Shown piece after piece: positions 18,183 to 26,897 of a stretch of DNA of 56,482 nt. Each line of letters opens with the position of its first letter. The first letter of the stretch is position 1. The position numbers and the translations under genes are program-made. The notes below the pieces were generated by a model that saw nothing but the letters and a program-made list of their open reading frames with translations, made no database searches and was not told where the DNA came from. The stretch is from positions 1-56,482 of the forward strand of contig NZ_CAKTVX010000012.1 of assembly GCF_934630525.1 (NCBI RefSeq), in the 5' to 3' direction. Source of the DNA: an uncultured Slackia sp. GTDB taxonomy: Bacteria > Actinomycetota > Coriobacteriia > Coriobacteriales > Eggerthellaceae.

Positions 18183-18779
18183 CTATGCTGGCAGATTGAA
18201 TTTCGCCGCCAATCCGGCAATGATGATTTCGAGGTCTCGATCGAACGTCTCTTCGGTGAAAAGCGAGATGAATCGCTGCGCTTCTGCGGACAGGCTGTCC
18301 TTACGGGCGGATTTCGCCATGCTCTCGACAAGCTGAAAGCCCGGGAGAAACGAGTGCATGACGCTCAAGAAAATGAGGGGCATGTCCTCAGGGATGTCCT
18401 GATGCCCATGAAGTGAGAATACGTTCTCGGTGTAAGAAAGAATCGGTTCTTCAAAAGAGGGTGTTTGCACGAAGAGCATGAACGCGCCCGGATGCGAAAG
18501 CGCCATGGCGCGATGGCAGTGGGCCACGCGCCGAAGCGTATCCTGCCATGCTTCGCCCGGAATCGCGTCGGCTTGATGTCCTTCGAGCATCGCCGACAGG
18601 ACGGCTTTCAACAGCGACTCCTTGGATCCGAAGCGGTTGCAAATCGTCATCGTCGGAATACCGGTGGATTCGCTGAGCTTTCGGAACGACAAGGCGTCGA
18701 TTCCGTGTTCGTCGATGAACGAGAGCGCTGCTCTCGCGATTTCCTCGTTGCTGACGGCGCTGCCGCTCTGTCGGACCAT
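18183..18779 (-). CDS. TetR/AcrR-family transcriptional repressor
   Basis: The 198-residue protein has the N-terminal TetR helix-turn-helix at about 12-58 (ALSFRKLSESTGIPTMT, then NRFGSKESLLKAVL). A helical ligand-binding domain completes the usual family length. It is divergent from the flavoprotein gene at 18941. A 28-bp near-palindrome sits over that gene's start site, so the natural inference is that this protein represses the flavoprotein gene and is relieved by a substrate or related small molecule. Its own promoter has a perfect -10 (TATAAT on the minus strand at 18814-18809) and AAGGAAAGG before the ATG. The inducer is unknown. Confidence 0.9.
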   Translation of the reverse strand: MVRQSGSAVSNEEIARAALSFIDEHGIDALSFRKLSESTGIPTMTICNRFGSKESLLKAVLSAMLEGHQADAIPGEAWQDTLRRVAHCHRAMALSHPGAFMLFVQTPSFEEPILSYTENVFSLHGHQDIPEDMPLIFLSVMHSFLPGFQLVESMAKSARKDSLSAEAQRFISLFTEETFDRDLEIIIAGLAAKFNLPA

Positions 18780-18808
18780 ATAAGAACCTTTCCTTGTGCG
18801 TGTCGGCC

Positions 18809-18814
18809 ATTATA
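18809..18814 (-). promoter_or_regulatory. -10 box of the TetR gene
   Basis: On the minus strand the hexamer is a perfect TATAAT, 30 nt before the ATG at 18779. No strong -35 is seen at 16-18 nt. The flavoprotein operator is about 75 bp upstream of this box, so autoregulation would be indirect. Confidence 0.5.
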
Positions 18815-18855
18815 AGGGCGGCTGCGACATGGCTGGGAAACTTCCTAAATTGCAC

Positions 18856-18884
18856 TTGACCGTCCGTCTGTCCGAAATTACAAT
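18856..18884 (+). promoter_or_regulatory. Sigma-70-type promoter of the flavoprotein gene
   Basis: TTGACC (18856-18861) and TACAAT (18879-18884) are separated by exactly 17 nt. The transcription start would fall inside the palindromic operator that begins at 18887. Confidence 0.8.
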
Positions 18885-18886
18885 TT

Positions 18887-18914
18887 GGTACATCGTACCA
18901 TGGTACGGTGTACC
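18887..18914. promoter_or_regulatory. Palindromic operator, probable TetR-family binding site
   Basis: The 28-bp sequence is a palindrome with one mismatched pair. The core CGTACCATGGTACG (18894-18907) is perfect. It begins 2 bp after the -10 box, so a bound dimer would block transcription initiation of the flavoprotein gene. Confidence 0.85.
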
Positions 18915-18940
18915 ATACCTGTGCAGAAGATGGAGGGAGC

Positions 18941-20509
18941 ATGAACGTAAGCAGGAGAAGTTTTCTGAGCGGAGCAACGGTTTTAGGAGCAGGGGCGGTG
19001 CTGGGCGGCCTCGCGGGATGCTCGCCACAAGCCGAGCTGAAAGAACCTGCCGAACAGGGCGGCGAAAAGACCGCGGCGCATAATCCCGTGCGGACCGAAT
19101 CGTTCGACGTCGTCGTCGTCGGGTCCGGCACGGCGGGAACGTGCGCCGCTCTTCGCGCGGCCGAGTTGGGCGCCTCGGTACTTTGCGTCGAGAAGAACTC
19201 TGGCCTCTGCGGCACTTCGGCCTTCGCCGAGGGCCTTTGCGGCATCAGCACGCGCTTTCAGTTGGAGCAGGGCATCTCCATCGACAAGCTCCAGGTGGTC
19301 AAGGACACGATGGATTACCACCACTACGCATGCAGCGGCCCGGTGGTAAGAAGGTTCGTCGAGGAGTGCGGCAGGGTGGTCGACTGGGTCGAGGGCCAGG
19401 GAATCGCGTACGCCGCGGTCGAGGCCCTAGGCGAGTCATACCAGGTATGGCATCTTCCGGCGGGCGAAGGCGGGCCAACGAGCATGAAAGCGGTTCTCGA
19501 CGTGCTGCAGGCGAAGGCGACGGAGCTTGGCGTCGAGTTCAGGACCGAATGCCCCATGACGGGCATCGTAGTTTCCGATGGCTCCGTGACTGGAATCTTC
19601 GCCACCATTGGCGGGGAAGAAATCCAAATCGACGCGAAGGCTGTCGTTCTCGCGACGGGTGGGTACGCAAACAGCCCCGAGATGTTCGAAAGGTTCACAG
19701 GCCGGCCTTACGATGCGGTTCACGTATGGGGCATGGAGGGGCGCGACGGCGATGGCATCGCGCTGGCCTCGTCCGAGGCGGCCGCAGACACCCATATCCC
19801 GAGTGCGGTCATGTACCACACGGGCATGTTGGATGGCACGAGCGCATTTTCCGACATCCCCAACTACGTCTTGACCATGCAGCCCACGCTTCGCGTGAAC
19901 GAGACAGGGGAGCGCTATTTCAACGAGAGTGTCACCTCGAACTTCTCCGCGTGCGGCAACGTGCTCACCACGCAGGCGGAGAACTACGTTGTTTTCGATG
20001 ACGGATTCATCGACTACATCGAGCAGAGCGGTCCTTTCATGCCCATGCCCAACTTGGGTGCGCTCGCGGGACAGCCCTTCGAGTGCCGCGAGGGACTGCT
20101 TTCGTGCGAGGGCATCGTAAAGGGTGACTCGATTGCCGATGTGGCGAAAGGACTCGGGCTGGACCCAGACGTGCTCGAATCGACAGTTGAGCGTTACAAC
20201 GGTTTCTGCGATTCAGGAATCGACGAGGACTACGGGAAGCCCAAAGAACAGCTCCTCGCAGTATCCAAGGCACCGTTCTACGGCGCGAAAATCACCCCGA
20301 CGTTGTTCACCACGGTTGGCGGCCTGCGTGTGGACGAGCGTATGCGCGTCATGAGCACGAGCGGCAATCCCATTTCTGGCCTGTATGCCGCCGGCGGTGA
20401 TGCCGCTGGTTTATACGGTGCGAACTACGACGTCAATGTGTGCTCCGGCTCTCAGCAGGGCTGGGCGGCCACGTCTGGCGTGCTGGCCGCTGAAGACGCC
20501 TTGGCATAG
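18941..20509 (+). CDS. Tat-exported lipoprotein FAD-dependent oxidoreductase (fumarate/urocanate reductase family)
   Basis: The 522-residue protein starts at ATG 18941, after GGAGGG. The N-terminus carries a twin-arginine signal (SRRSFLSG) and lipobox LAGC, so the folded flavoprotein would be exported and lipid-anchored. The FAD-binding dinucleotide fold begins near residue 50 (VVVGSGTAGTCAALRAAELG) and closes with GLYAAGGDAAGLYG and CSGSQQGWAATSG near the C-terminus. This is the FAD_binding_2 layout of flavocytochrome c, urocanate reductase and 3-ketosteroid dehydrogenase enzymes. No CXXCH haem motif or FMN-binding domain is present, so electrons must come from a separate partner not seen nearby. 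In Coriobacteriia this family is widely expanded and reduces diverse dietary or host molecules; the substrate here is unknown. Control is probably by the adjacent TetR protein. Confidence 0.9.
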   Translation: MNVSRRSFLSGATVLGAGAVLGGLAGCSPQAELKEPAEQGGEKTAAHNPVRTESFDVVVVGSGTAGTCAALRAAELGASVLCVEKNSGLCGTSAFAEGLCGISTRFQLEQGISIDKLQVVKDTMDYHHYACSGPVVRRFVEECGRVVDWVEGQGIAYAAVEALGESYQVWHLPAGEGGPTSMKAVLDVLQAKATELGVEFRTECPMTGIVVSDGSVTGIFATIGGEEIQIDAKAVVLATGGYANSPEMFERFTGRPYDAVHVWGMEGRDGDGIALASSEAAADTHIPSAVMYHTGMLDGTSAFSDIPNYVLTMQPTLRVNETGERYFNESVTSNFSACGNVLTTQAENYVVFDDGFIDYIEQSGPFMPMPNLGALAGQPFECREGLLSCEGIVKGDSIADVAKGLGLDPDVLESTVERYNGFCDSGIDEDYGKPKEQLLAVSKAPFYGAKITPTLFTTVGGLRVDERMRVMSTSGNPISGLYAAGGDAAGLYGANYDVNVCSGSQQGWAATSGVLAAEDALA

Positions 20510-20533
20510 GACGCTTGCGAAACAGCTTGACCT

Positions 20534-20571
20534 AAACGGGTGGTTACCAAATTGGGTCGCCGCCCGTTTTT
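20534..20571 (+). terminator. Rho-independent terminator of the flavoprotein gene
   Basis: AAACGGG-TGG pairs with CCG-CCCGTTT around a 14-nt loop and is followed by a T run. Confidence 0.8.
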
Positions 20572-20610
20572 CTCACATTTGCTAGAGAATTCAATTAATG
20601 CGGCCAAGTG

Positions 20611-20651
20611 GCAAATCATTCCATGCAGCTTATGCGGCAAGTCATCCCATG
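20611..20651. repeat. Two copies of a candidate regulatory motif GCAARTCATNYCATG
   Basis: GCAAATCATTCCATG (20611-20625) and GCAAGTCATCCCATG (20637-20651) start 26 bp apart. Each contains a TCAT-N3-ATG dyad. A third copy lies upstream of the M14 peptidase gene. The shared length is too great to expect three times in such a small region by chance, but no binding protein is known. Confidence 0.5.
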
Positions 20652-21270
20652 ATAGAAATATGATACCTAACTAGGGACAACGCATTGAATGGTCTTCCCC
20701 TAACGCCAAAGCGTTCGGCGGTTTCTGAGTAACCTGTCGAAAGATATCTGATTGCCTTAACATTTTTTACAGCTGATAGCCTATTTGATACTTAGCTTAG
20801 AGTGCATTAGTTCGCTTTGTTTCTATTTCTACTCGATATAAGAAATCGCACTAAGTCATGGCATCCGCTTCGGGTTAAATGAAGGACCCAGTGCAACTTT
20901 CTTTCGAGTTGCATGCAAAGACGCATTGAGTCGATCAACACCCGCCTCGGATGACGAAATACACGTGCAGCGACTCCTTCAATTCGAAGATTCCGATGCG
21001 GAACGGCTTCCTTTGACGTACGCTAATCTACACGAGCTGAAACCCCTGGCAAGGCTTTGAACGAGTCATTGCACGTTTTTTTGCCAGGGACTTCGGCACG
21101 ATGGCTATCCGGTTGAAATCCTGTCTCCCGGCGTTTTCTCGATTGATGGGCTGCTCCTTGCCTTCGCTTCTGCCAATTGGTTTCCTGCGACAACAGCAAG
21201 CTGCCAAAACCGAACCAGACGTCGACTCAATCGCTGCGGGCAACAAGATTGCAGCGAATCTCATTTCTCT

Positions 21271-22707
21271 TCAATCGCCACAATCAATCAGGTCAATAAT
21301 GTCTTGTTTGGAATGCAATCCCATTTTCTTATATATTCGTTGTATATGCGTCGAAACAGTGGAAGGGGCCATGCCGAGCTTATTTTGAATGGTTTTTGAA
21401 TCCCGTCCGCGGGCAAGTAAGAGAAGGACTTCGAATTCCCTAGGCGACAGCCCGGCCTCCATCGCGACTTTCCTCAAGGCATCGCTTTCCCCACGCGTTA
21501 ATCCACCTTTTCCCGTATCGCCTGCCTCGTTTTTGCCGAATTCGATATATTCAGGAAGCACAAACAAAATCAGAGCGAACAGGAGAAGAGCGCTTGCGTA
21601 CGCACCCGCCTCCGCCATCGCGAGCGTCGATGTCTCTCTGGAAAACAACATGAATCCGGCCGATATGCCTAAGCATTCCGCGAACGCCAGAGCGGAAAAC
21701 AAGCCCCCGTTCGCCATTCTCCCTTTGCAGACGTCCCATGTGAAAGGAGCGATAATCCAAAAAAGAATGAGGAACATCGCATCCCCGGCAGCGACGCCTA
21801 TGTAGGGCAAGAAAGCAACCTCGTAAGGACATACGTTCAAAAGCACGCAGCATCCCAAAGCAATGGGCATCACTTTGCAAAACGCAACGAGCCGCCTTGA
21901 ATTACGGGGAGGAGCCACGAGGGGTATCCACACTGCGGCGCAGGCGATGATTCCGCAAAGCGCGACCAAATCATCCGGAGCCGAAACTCCGGAGTTTTTG
22001 AGCGCCTCTTGCGCGAAAGTCGGACATACCACGCTCGCAACACCCGCAATCAGGACCAATAGCAAAACAAGACCCAAACCGACCGGGCTGCGATTCAGAT
22101 TCTCTCGGAAGAGTTGACCGCAGGACGAGTCCCCCTCTTTGCTTTCAACCATCAGGCTATACGCGCGAAAAACGCCGATTGCGCATAAAGGAGCGCTCAA
22201 CAAGGCGACCACAGGAAATATCACAGGTTGTGACGGAAGGAAAAGACCTCCGCACTTCAGGATGGCGACAGAGCTCGACACAATCAAGATGCTTGCAGAG
22301 ATATCGAGCATAGATAGCATCCGCCCGAGATGCAGCACCACGATGCCCTTGCCCGCTCCTCCCAAAAATGCAAGTGCCAAAGCGACCGCATGCGGCATTC
22401 CGACCACAGAATAAAGGGGGCTTATAGCAAGGAGGGTGGCAGCAACCGCAAGCGGCGCGAATTCGCAGCACACCGCCCTCGCCCGAACCGAGATGGCAAT
22501 CGCAAACAGCGAGCACAGCATCCCGAACGAAAAAACATCGTACGGAGCAGGCGTGTATTCGACGAGATGGTTGGACACACCGTTGCTTGTCAGAGTGTCG
22601 ACTCTTGTATACAGGTAGAAGCAGAAGAAGCCTATGAACGCATAGAAGGTCGTCGAACGGGACAGTTTTTGAAGGGAGAGCCTCCGAGGCAACACAAATC
22701 TACCCAT
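21271..22707 (-). CDS. Membrane-bound LuxR-family transcriptional regulator
   Basis: The 478-residue product starts at ATG 22707, chosen for GGGAGGGG just upstream; an upstream frame extends further without a ribosome site. The first ~400 residues contain about ten to twelve hydrophobic segments (for example FYAFIGFFCFYLY and AVALALAFLGG). This resembles the MFS-like sensor domain of Eggerthellaceae-type LuxR regulators. A cytoplasmic linker leads to a C-terminal LuxR/NarL helix-turn-helix (about 415-475; LSPREFEVLLLLARGRD, then STVSTHIQRIYKKMG). It probably senses a compound at or across the membrane and regulates adjacent genes; the M14 peptidase gene directly upstream on the same strand is the obvious candidate. 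It has its own promoter on the minus strand (22834-22864). Confidence 0.9.
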   Translation of the reverse strand: MGRFVLPRRLSLQKLSRSTTFYAFIGFFCFYLYTRVDTLTSNGVSNHLVEYTPAPYDVFSFGMLCSLFAIAISVRARAVCCEFAPLAVAATLLAISPLYSVVGMPHAVALALAFLGGAGKGIVVLHLGRMLSMLDISASILIVSSSVAILKCGGLFLPSQPVIFPVVALLSAPLCAIGVFRAYSLMVESKEGDSSCGQLFRENLNRSPVGLGLVLLLVLIAGVASVVCPTFAQEALKNSGVSAPDDLVALCGIIACAAVWIPLVAPPRNSRRLVAFCKVMPIALGCCVLLNVCPYEVAFLPYIGVAAGDAMFLILFWIIAPFTWDVCKGRMANGGLFSALAFAECLGISAGFMLFSRETSTLAMAEAGAYASALLLFALILFVLPEYIEFGKNEAGDTGKGGLTRGESDALRKVAMEAGLSPREFEVLLLLARGRDSKTIQNKLGMAPSTVSTHIQRIYKKMGLHSKQDIIDLIDCGD

Positions 22708-22833
22708 CGCCCCTCCCTCATGAGGTTCCGCTTCGAGGCCCGAGCTCCATTCGTTTCGACAACCACCGCCGCATTCGCCAAGCGATTTCTCTCGATAGGC
22801 CGGCATAGTGGCAAAATCGAACAAGGGCTTTGG

Positions 22834-22864
22834 ATAATACTACCCGCTTTAACCAATCCGTCAA
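22834..22864 (-). promoter_or_regulatory. Promoter of the LuxR gene
   Basis: On the minus strand TTGACG (22864-22859) is followed by TAGTAT (22842-22837) with a 16-nt spacer, or by TATTAT with a 19-nt spacer. This is a near-consensus promoter about 130 nt before the start codon. Confidence 0.6.
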
Positions 22865-22876
22865 GTCGTAAACGGC

Positions 22877-22915
22877 AACGCGACGCAACCCCGAACAGAT
22901 TGCGTCGCGTTTTCA
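22877..22915 (-). terminator. Perfect 12-bp hairpin after the M14 peptidase gene
   Basis: AACGCGACGCAA (22877-22888) pairs perfectly with TTGCGTCGCGTT (22900-22911). The T tract is short on both strands, so it is a less typical terminator. It lies just after the peptidase stop and before the LuxR promoter. Confidence 0.6.
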
Positions 22916-22948
22916 GCACTGATGTCTATCGGGTCGCGTGCAACCGGC

Positions 22949-25900
22949 CTATAAAGCGAAATCTCCTTCGAGAATCCTGCTGTATATCGCAGCAGCGAGA
23001 TATCGATACTCATGAAGCTGATAGGCCTTGTTGGTCAAGCTGTTGGCGAACAAAACGGCATTCCAACCCTCGAACGTGCAATCGATGGCCTGCAGCGAGC
23101 CTTTGTATTTTTCAACGTGGTCAGCAGTCATGAATCCCTCAACGAACGGATTGTTCGTTATGGACAAGAGTCTTGCAGCGGCATCTGGCGCCTTTGTCAT
23201 CATGGCTCCGCCATGTCCATAGAACCGAGAGTCACCACGCTTGGCGTACGCTACGGTCACGATGCTGTCGCTTTCGAACTTCACATTGGCCAAGGCATCG
23301 AAATCCCCCGATTTCGTCGGCTTATCGCCGTCGTCAAGAGAGCAATCAACCTCAAGCCCCGCATCCCTAATCGAGGAAACGGCGACGGAGCCATAACCAA
23401 CATACGGCTTACCTTGGGCAACTTTTGCCGCCTCATCCTCGGACAACGCCCCATTGCCCACGATGATATCGGCCTCATCTGCGGACGCGGCAAGCGCAAA
23501 CCCCATCTGCTTCTCAAGGGCGAATCGATCCCATGCGAGCGCGGTATTGAGCAGATTCCTGTAATTCTTGACCCCGTATTCCCTACCTGTCTCGTCTGAG
23601 TCGTATTCGGGAAGCGCACCAGGCACGTAGACTTTCACCCCCGACTTGATTATCTTTGCCGGAGGGACCGCATCCGTCTTGGTCACCTCTATGACGAAGC
23701 GATCGGCAACATCCGCAAGCGAATCTGAGGAAACAACGTAATCTCCTGCGTACTCGCCCTCAAGAATCAAGCCGACAGGCGTTCCGGCATCGAGGAGGGC
23801 ATTCACCGCGAGAATCGCTTGCACCGTGGTGTTCGCAATAATGGCTGCGGAACCCTCGCCCGATACGGAGCTGGCCACTTCGGGAGACGCATCGACATCT
23901 ACGAGCATATCCTCGGCGAATGCCCCAGGTGTATTGACGGATACCGCATCGAAATCATGGAAATCGGGGAAGTTGGTCACAGGCTCGGAATACAGTCCCG
24001 TCCAGTCATCGATGGTCAAATTCGAATAAAGAGCCACATGGGCCATGTTCCTCTTTGCCTGATGCATGTCGACCACTATCGACCCCGCTTTAAATGACAA
24101 CGAATCGCGATATTCGTTCGCCTCGAGCGAGACATCCTGGGTCAAAGACTTCACTGCCACATCGTTGCGTAGCAGGTACTCCACGATATCAGCGGCGGCA
24201 GCTCTGTTTCTCTGAGATTCGCCGTCGATTGGAATCACGTAGTATTCTGGGAAGAAGTTTCCGTTTTCCTCCCTGCGAGGACGGAATGTCGAAGCATTGC
24301 CCCCCAGCTCATCCGCCTGCGAGACATAGTACGGCCGTAACGTGTCCGCGTCTATATTCTCTATACCGCGGCGATAGCGTTCGAGCTGATTAACGAACAT
24401 CCTATCTTTATTCTCGGGTCGCGAGATGAAGTCTGCATTCCCTACGAATCCGAACAGAACCGCCTCGACAGAATCCTGCGAACCAAAAGGAACTTCAATG
24501 GTGAATGCATTGGCGCCGTGCAGCATCGCATACTGAGGGGTGTAGCTCGACGTCATGTCATCGAAGGGAGACACCCAATTTGTCGAACCGTCCTCGAGAA
24601 TCTTCAAGTAATCCCTCATCGGCATCTGCGCGGAATTGATGGACACGTTATTTGCGATTGACGCCGAAATGAATGCCTCTCCCTGGCTAACTGCGGTATC
24701 AATAAACAGGTCGTATTCATTATTCGGATCATGCGGAGGAGTACAGGGTTCGACTTGATACTGAGTGTAGAAGCCATGGATTTCATGGAGCGAAATCGGA
24801 TTCCAGGATGCGATGAATTTCGTCATCGCCTGGGTTTCGGGCTGGGTTTGATATGTGTTGTCGCGATTTAGATCGAAGCCGTTTCCATTTGTTCGGGTGT
24901 TGTACGTACGTCCATCGGGGTTTTCGACGGGTACAAGCAGGAAGAACACTTGATCAAGAATTTGAGCGGGATCGAACGTCCGTTTTTCGACCTCGTAGTA
25001 ACGGCCGAATTCGTCTTCCGCCATATCGACGGTCATATGGTATAGGTCAAAGGGATCGAGAGAGAACTCTGCCTCTTCTGCGCCTGGATACGTTGGATTT
25101 TTCACACCTTCGCCTCGGATGTACCCTACGCCGCTGACCTGATCGGCTACCAGAAGAGACCAATCCGTCGAATCCCTGTTCATCTCGGCAGAAAGTGTAT
25201 CCACCCCTTCCTTCGTCAGAGCTCCGATGTAGTTGTATTCAACGGGCTGATTCGCAGCAAGAAGACGGAGAAACTCCATTACGCCGTCGCTTCCCGGCGT
25301 TTCATCAGAATGGATATTGCTGTACATGATGGGCACCTTGTACGAAAGCGACCCAGTATTGACCTCTTCTTGTACTTTCGCGGGCTCCGATTTCATACGG
25401 TCGGAAAGTGAGCGGTAGTTTTCGACGTCAGACTGCTCCTTGGCAATAATCACAGCATAGATATCGCGCCCGTCGGCAGATTGGCCAATAGTCTGAAGTT
25501 CAGCATACAGTCCGTTTTCGTTCGCCTCCTGGACAAGTCCAGGTAACTCTTCGGCGATTTCGGCAAATGTGGCATAGGAATCATACGGACGCACTGGCAC
25601 TTCAACGGACGCTATTTCATTTTCGCCGTCGATACATTTCAGGGTATAAACGCCAGTCCAATCGAGAATCGAATCCCGAACGAGCTTCCTGTCTCTGTTG
25701 TCAATCCCGTCATATCCAAACAACAAGTTGTTGGAAAAAACCAAGACGACAGAGGTCACTCCGTCAACTTCTTCGACGGTTGTAGAGACACCGGAGAAGA
25801 AATCCGTTTCGGGCTGAATCTTGGTGGCCACAGTTTTCCACTGGCCAAGCGGTCCTCCCAGCCATTGATGAGGAAAGAGTTCCACATCCTGCTGCCCCGC

Positions 25901-26245
25901 TTCGCGCACCAACTCCCAAGCAATAGACTCGCCATCTATTTTTTCTTGAATCTCCTCCTTGCTTCCCCCTATAGGAACGACCATCTTGAATGTTCTCGCC
26001 TCAGTAAAGGAAATCGCGTTAGGCCTGAGTCGACGCTCGACGCCTTCAGTGATGTTCTCGAAGGTCACTGCGCCATCCCCGGCACTAGTCGAGCATGAAC
26101 TCAGAACACCCAGCGTGGTACCGGATATCGCTGCCATAGCGCCAATGGCAGCGGACCCCTTGATAAACGTACGACGCGTAAAGCCGTGGCCTACGACCAT
26201 ATCGCCCTTGCGCTCCTCCAGAATGAAACTCTTGCGCTCGTCCAT
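22949..26245 (-). CDS. Very large Tat-exported lipoprotein M14-family zinc carboxypeptidase
   Basis: The 1098-residue protein starts at ATG 26245, after AAGAAGGGG. A twin-arginine signal (TRRTFIKG, about 23-30) and a following cysteine (VLSSC) point to export of a folded lipoprotein. The carboxypeptidase domain is at about 250-640. It has the first zinc-ligand motif IHSDETPGSDG (HxxE), then NPDGRTYNTR and GFDLNRDN as in M14 enzymes, LHEIHGFY around a further His, and AFTIEVP carrying the likely catalytic Glu. About 450 further residues at the C-terminus are not recognised. M14 enzymes trim C-terminal residues from peptides or cleave amide bonds in cell-wall or conjugated substrates. The size is two to three times that of typical M14 proteins. 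The regulator downstream on the same strand suggests substrate-responsive control. Confidence 0.85.
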   Translation of the reverse strand: MDERKSFILEERKGDMVVGHGFTRRTFIKGSAAIGAMAAISGTTLGVLSSCSTSAGDGAVTFENITEGVERRLRPNAISFTEARTFKMVVPIGGSKEEIQEKIDGESIAWELVREAGQQDVELFPHQWLGGPLGQWKTVATKIQPETDFFSGVSTTVEEVDGVTSVVLVFSNNLLFGYDGIDNRDRKLVRDSILDWTGVYTLKCIDGENEIASVEVPVRPYDSYATFAEIAEELPGLVQEANENGLYAELQTIGQSADGRDIYAVIIAKEQSDVENYRSLSDRMKSEPAKVQEEVNTGSLSYKVPIMYSNIHSDETPGSDGVMEFLRLLAANQPVEYNYIGALTKEGVDTLSAEMNRDSTDWSLLVADQVSGVGYIRGEGVKNPTYPGAEEAEFSLDPFDLYHMTVDMAEDEFGRYYEVEKRTFDPAQILDQVFFLLVPVENPDGRTYNTRTNGNGFDLNRDNTYQTQPETQAMTKFIASWNPISLHEIHGFYTQYQVEPCTPPHDPNNEYDLFIDTAVSQGEAFISASIANNVSINSAQMPMRDYLKILEDGSTNWVSPFDDMTSSYTPQYAMLHGANAFTIEVPFGSQDSVEAVLFGFVGNADFISRPENKDRMFVNQLERYRRGIENIDADTLRPYYVSQADELGGNASTFRPRREENGNFFPEYYVIPIDGESQRNRAAAADIVEYLLRNDVAVKSLTQDVSLEANEYRDSLSFKAGSIVVDMHQAKRNMAHVALYSNLTIDDWTGLYSEPVTNFPDFHDFDAVSVNTPGAFAEDMLVDVDASPEVASSVSGEGSAAIIANTTVQAILAVNALLDAGTPVGLILEGEYAGDYVVSSDSLADVADRFVIEVTKTDAVPPAKIIKSGVKVYVPGALPEYDSDETGREYGVKNYRNLLNTALAWDRFALEKQMGFALAASADEADIIVGNGALSEDEAAKVAQGKPYVGYGSVAVSSIRDAGLEVDCSLDDGDKPTKSGDFDALANVKFESDSIVTVAYAKRGDSRFYGHGGAMMTKAPDAAARLLSITNNPFVEGFMTADHVEKYKGSLQAIDCTFEGWNAVLFANSLTNKAYQLHEYRYLAAAIYSRILEGDFAL

Positions 26246-26362
26246 AATGAACCCCTTCTTTGCGCTTTCCCTTTCCTCTGCGGCTTCGCGAAAGCTCTGT
26301 TGGCGATTCCGCCTTTCGAACGCTACGGGCATAAGTTAAACAAATCAATCGGGCTTTTTGCC

Positions 26363-26377
26363 GCAAGTCATATCATG
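26363..26377. promoter_or_regulatory. Third copy of the candidate motif GCAARTCATNYCATG
   Basis: GCAAGTCATATCATG lies 118 bp before the start of the M14 peptidase gene, in a position suited to an activator site. It matches the two copies near 20.6 kb at nearly all positions. Confidence 0.45.
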
Positions 26378-26747
26378 CGCGATGCTCGATACCGATTTAG
26401 ATGCTGTAGTGCAAAATACCCGATAGGGCCTGAGCTGGCTTTATTCAAATGAACGCCATATGTCGACCGCCTTGCACCCCTACGCGAAAGAAAATCAAAA
26501 CCACCCTTCAAAAAGGTGCTTTGCTCTTAGGGTGCAACCCTAGGGATCCGGGCCAGGGGCTCAAGCCCCCGGCCCGAACTTCGTTCAGGCCCGACTGCAT
26601 TTGACCCGTGGCAGCCGGTCGAACCGGCGTGCCGGGCGCGGCACTTCCTCTTGAACGGATTGGCCACACTGTCCTGGACAGATGTTTTTCATAAGGGTTT
26701 TCTTTCTGAAGGGGCTGCGTTGGAAATCCTGGACCAAGTGTTCAGTT

Positions 26748-26897
26748 TTAAGCTACCACTGACAGCCCGCCGCGCAGATTGGATAATCTGACGTTCTCGG
26801 CGAAGCGCGTGGCGAAGGAGAGCGCGTGCGAGGCCGCAATTGCCGCCGTCCCGGCTCTGATCTTTTCCGTCAGAACATAGCCCAGCAAGCGGATTGA
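26748..26897 (-). pseudogene. Orphan C-terminal coding remnant
   Basis: The minus-strand frame reads 49 residues with a smooth protein-like composition (for example TAAIAASHALSFATRFAENV) and ends at TAA. It has no start codon and is preceded by an in-frame stop. The family is not recognised. It sits among possible insertion-sequence relics. Confidence 0.3.

Larger units (their letters stand above)
20510..21270. other. Intergenic region, ~760 bp, possibly holding a decayed locus
   Basis: After the flavoprotein terminator (20534-20571) no gene of recognisable family is found on either strand. Two copies of a motif, GCAARTCATNYCATG, lie at 20611 and 20637. A TATGAT hexamer follows at 20659-20664, so a promoter may survive without its gene. 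The remainder to 21270 has irregular base composition and no long frame with plausible coding features. Confidence 0.45.
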
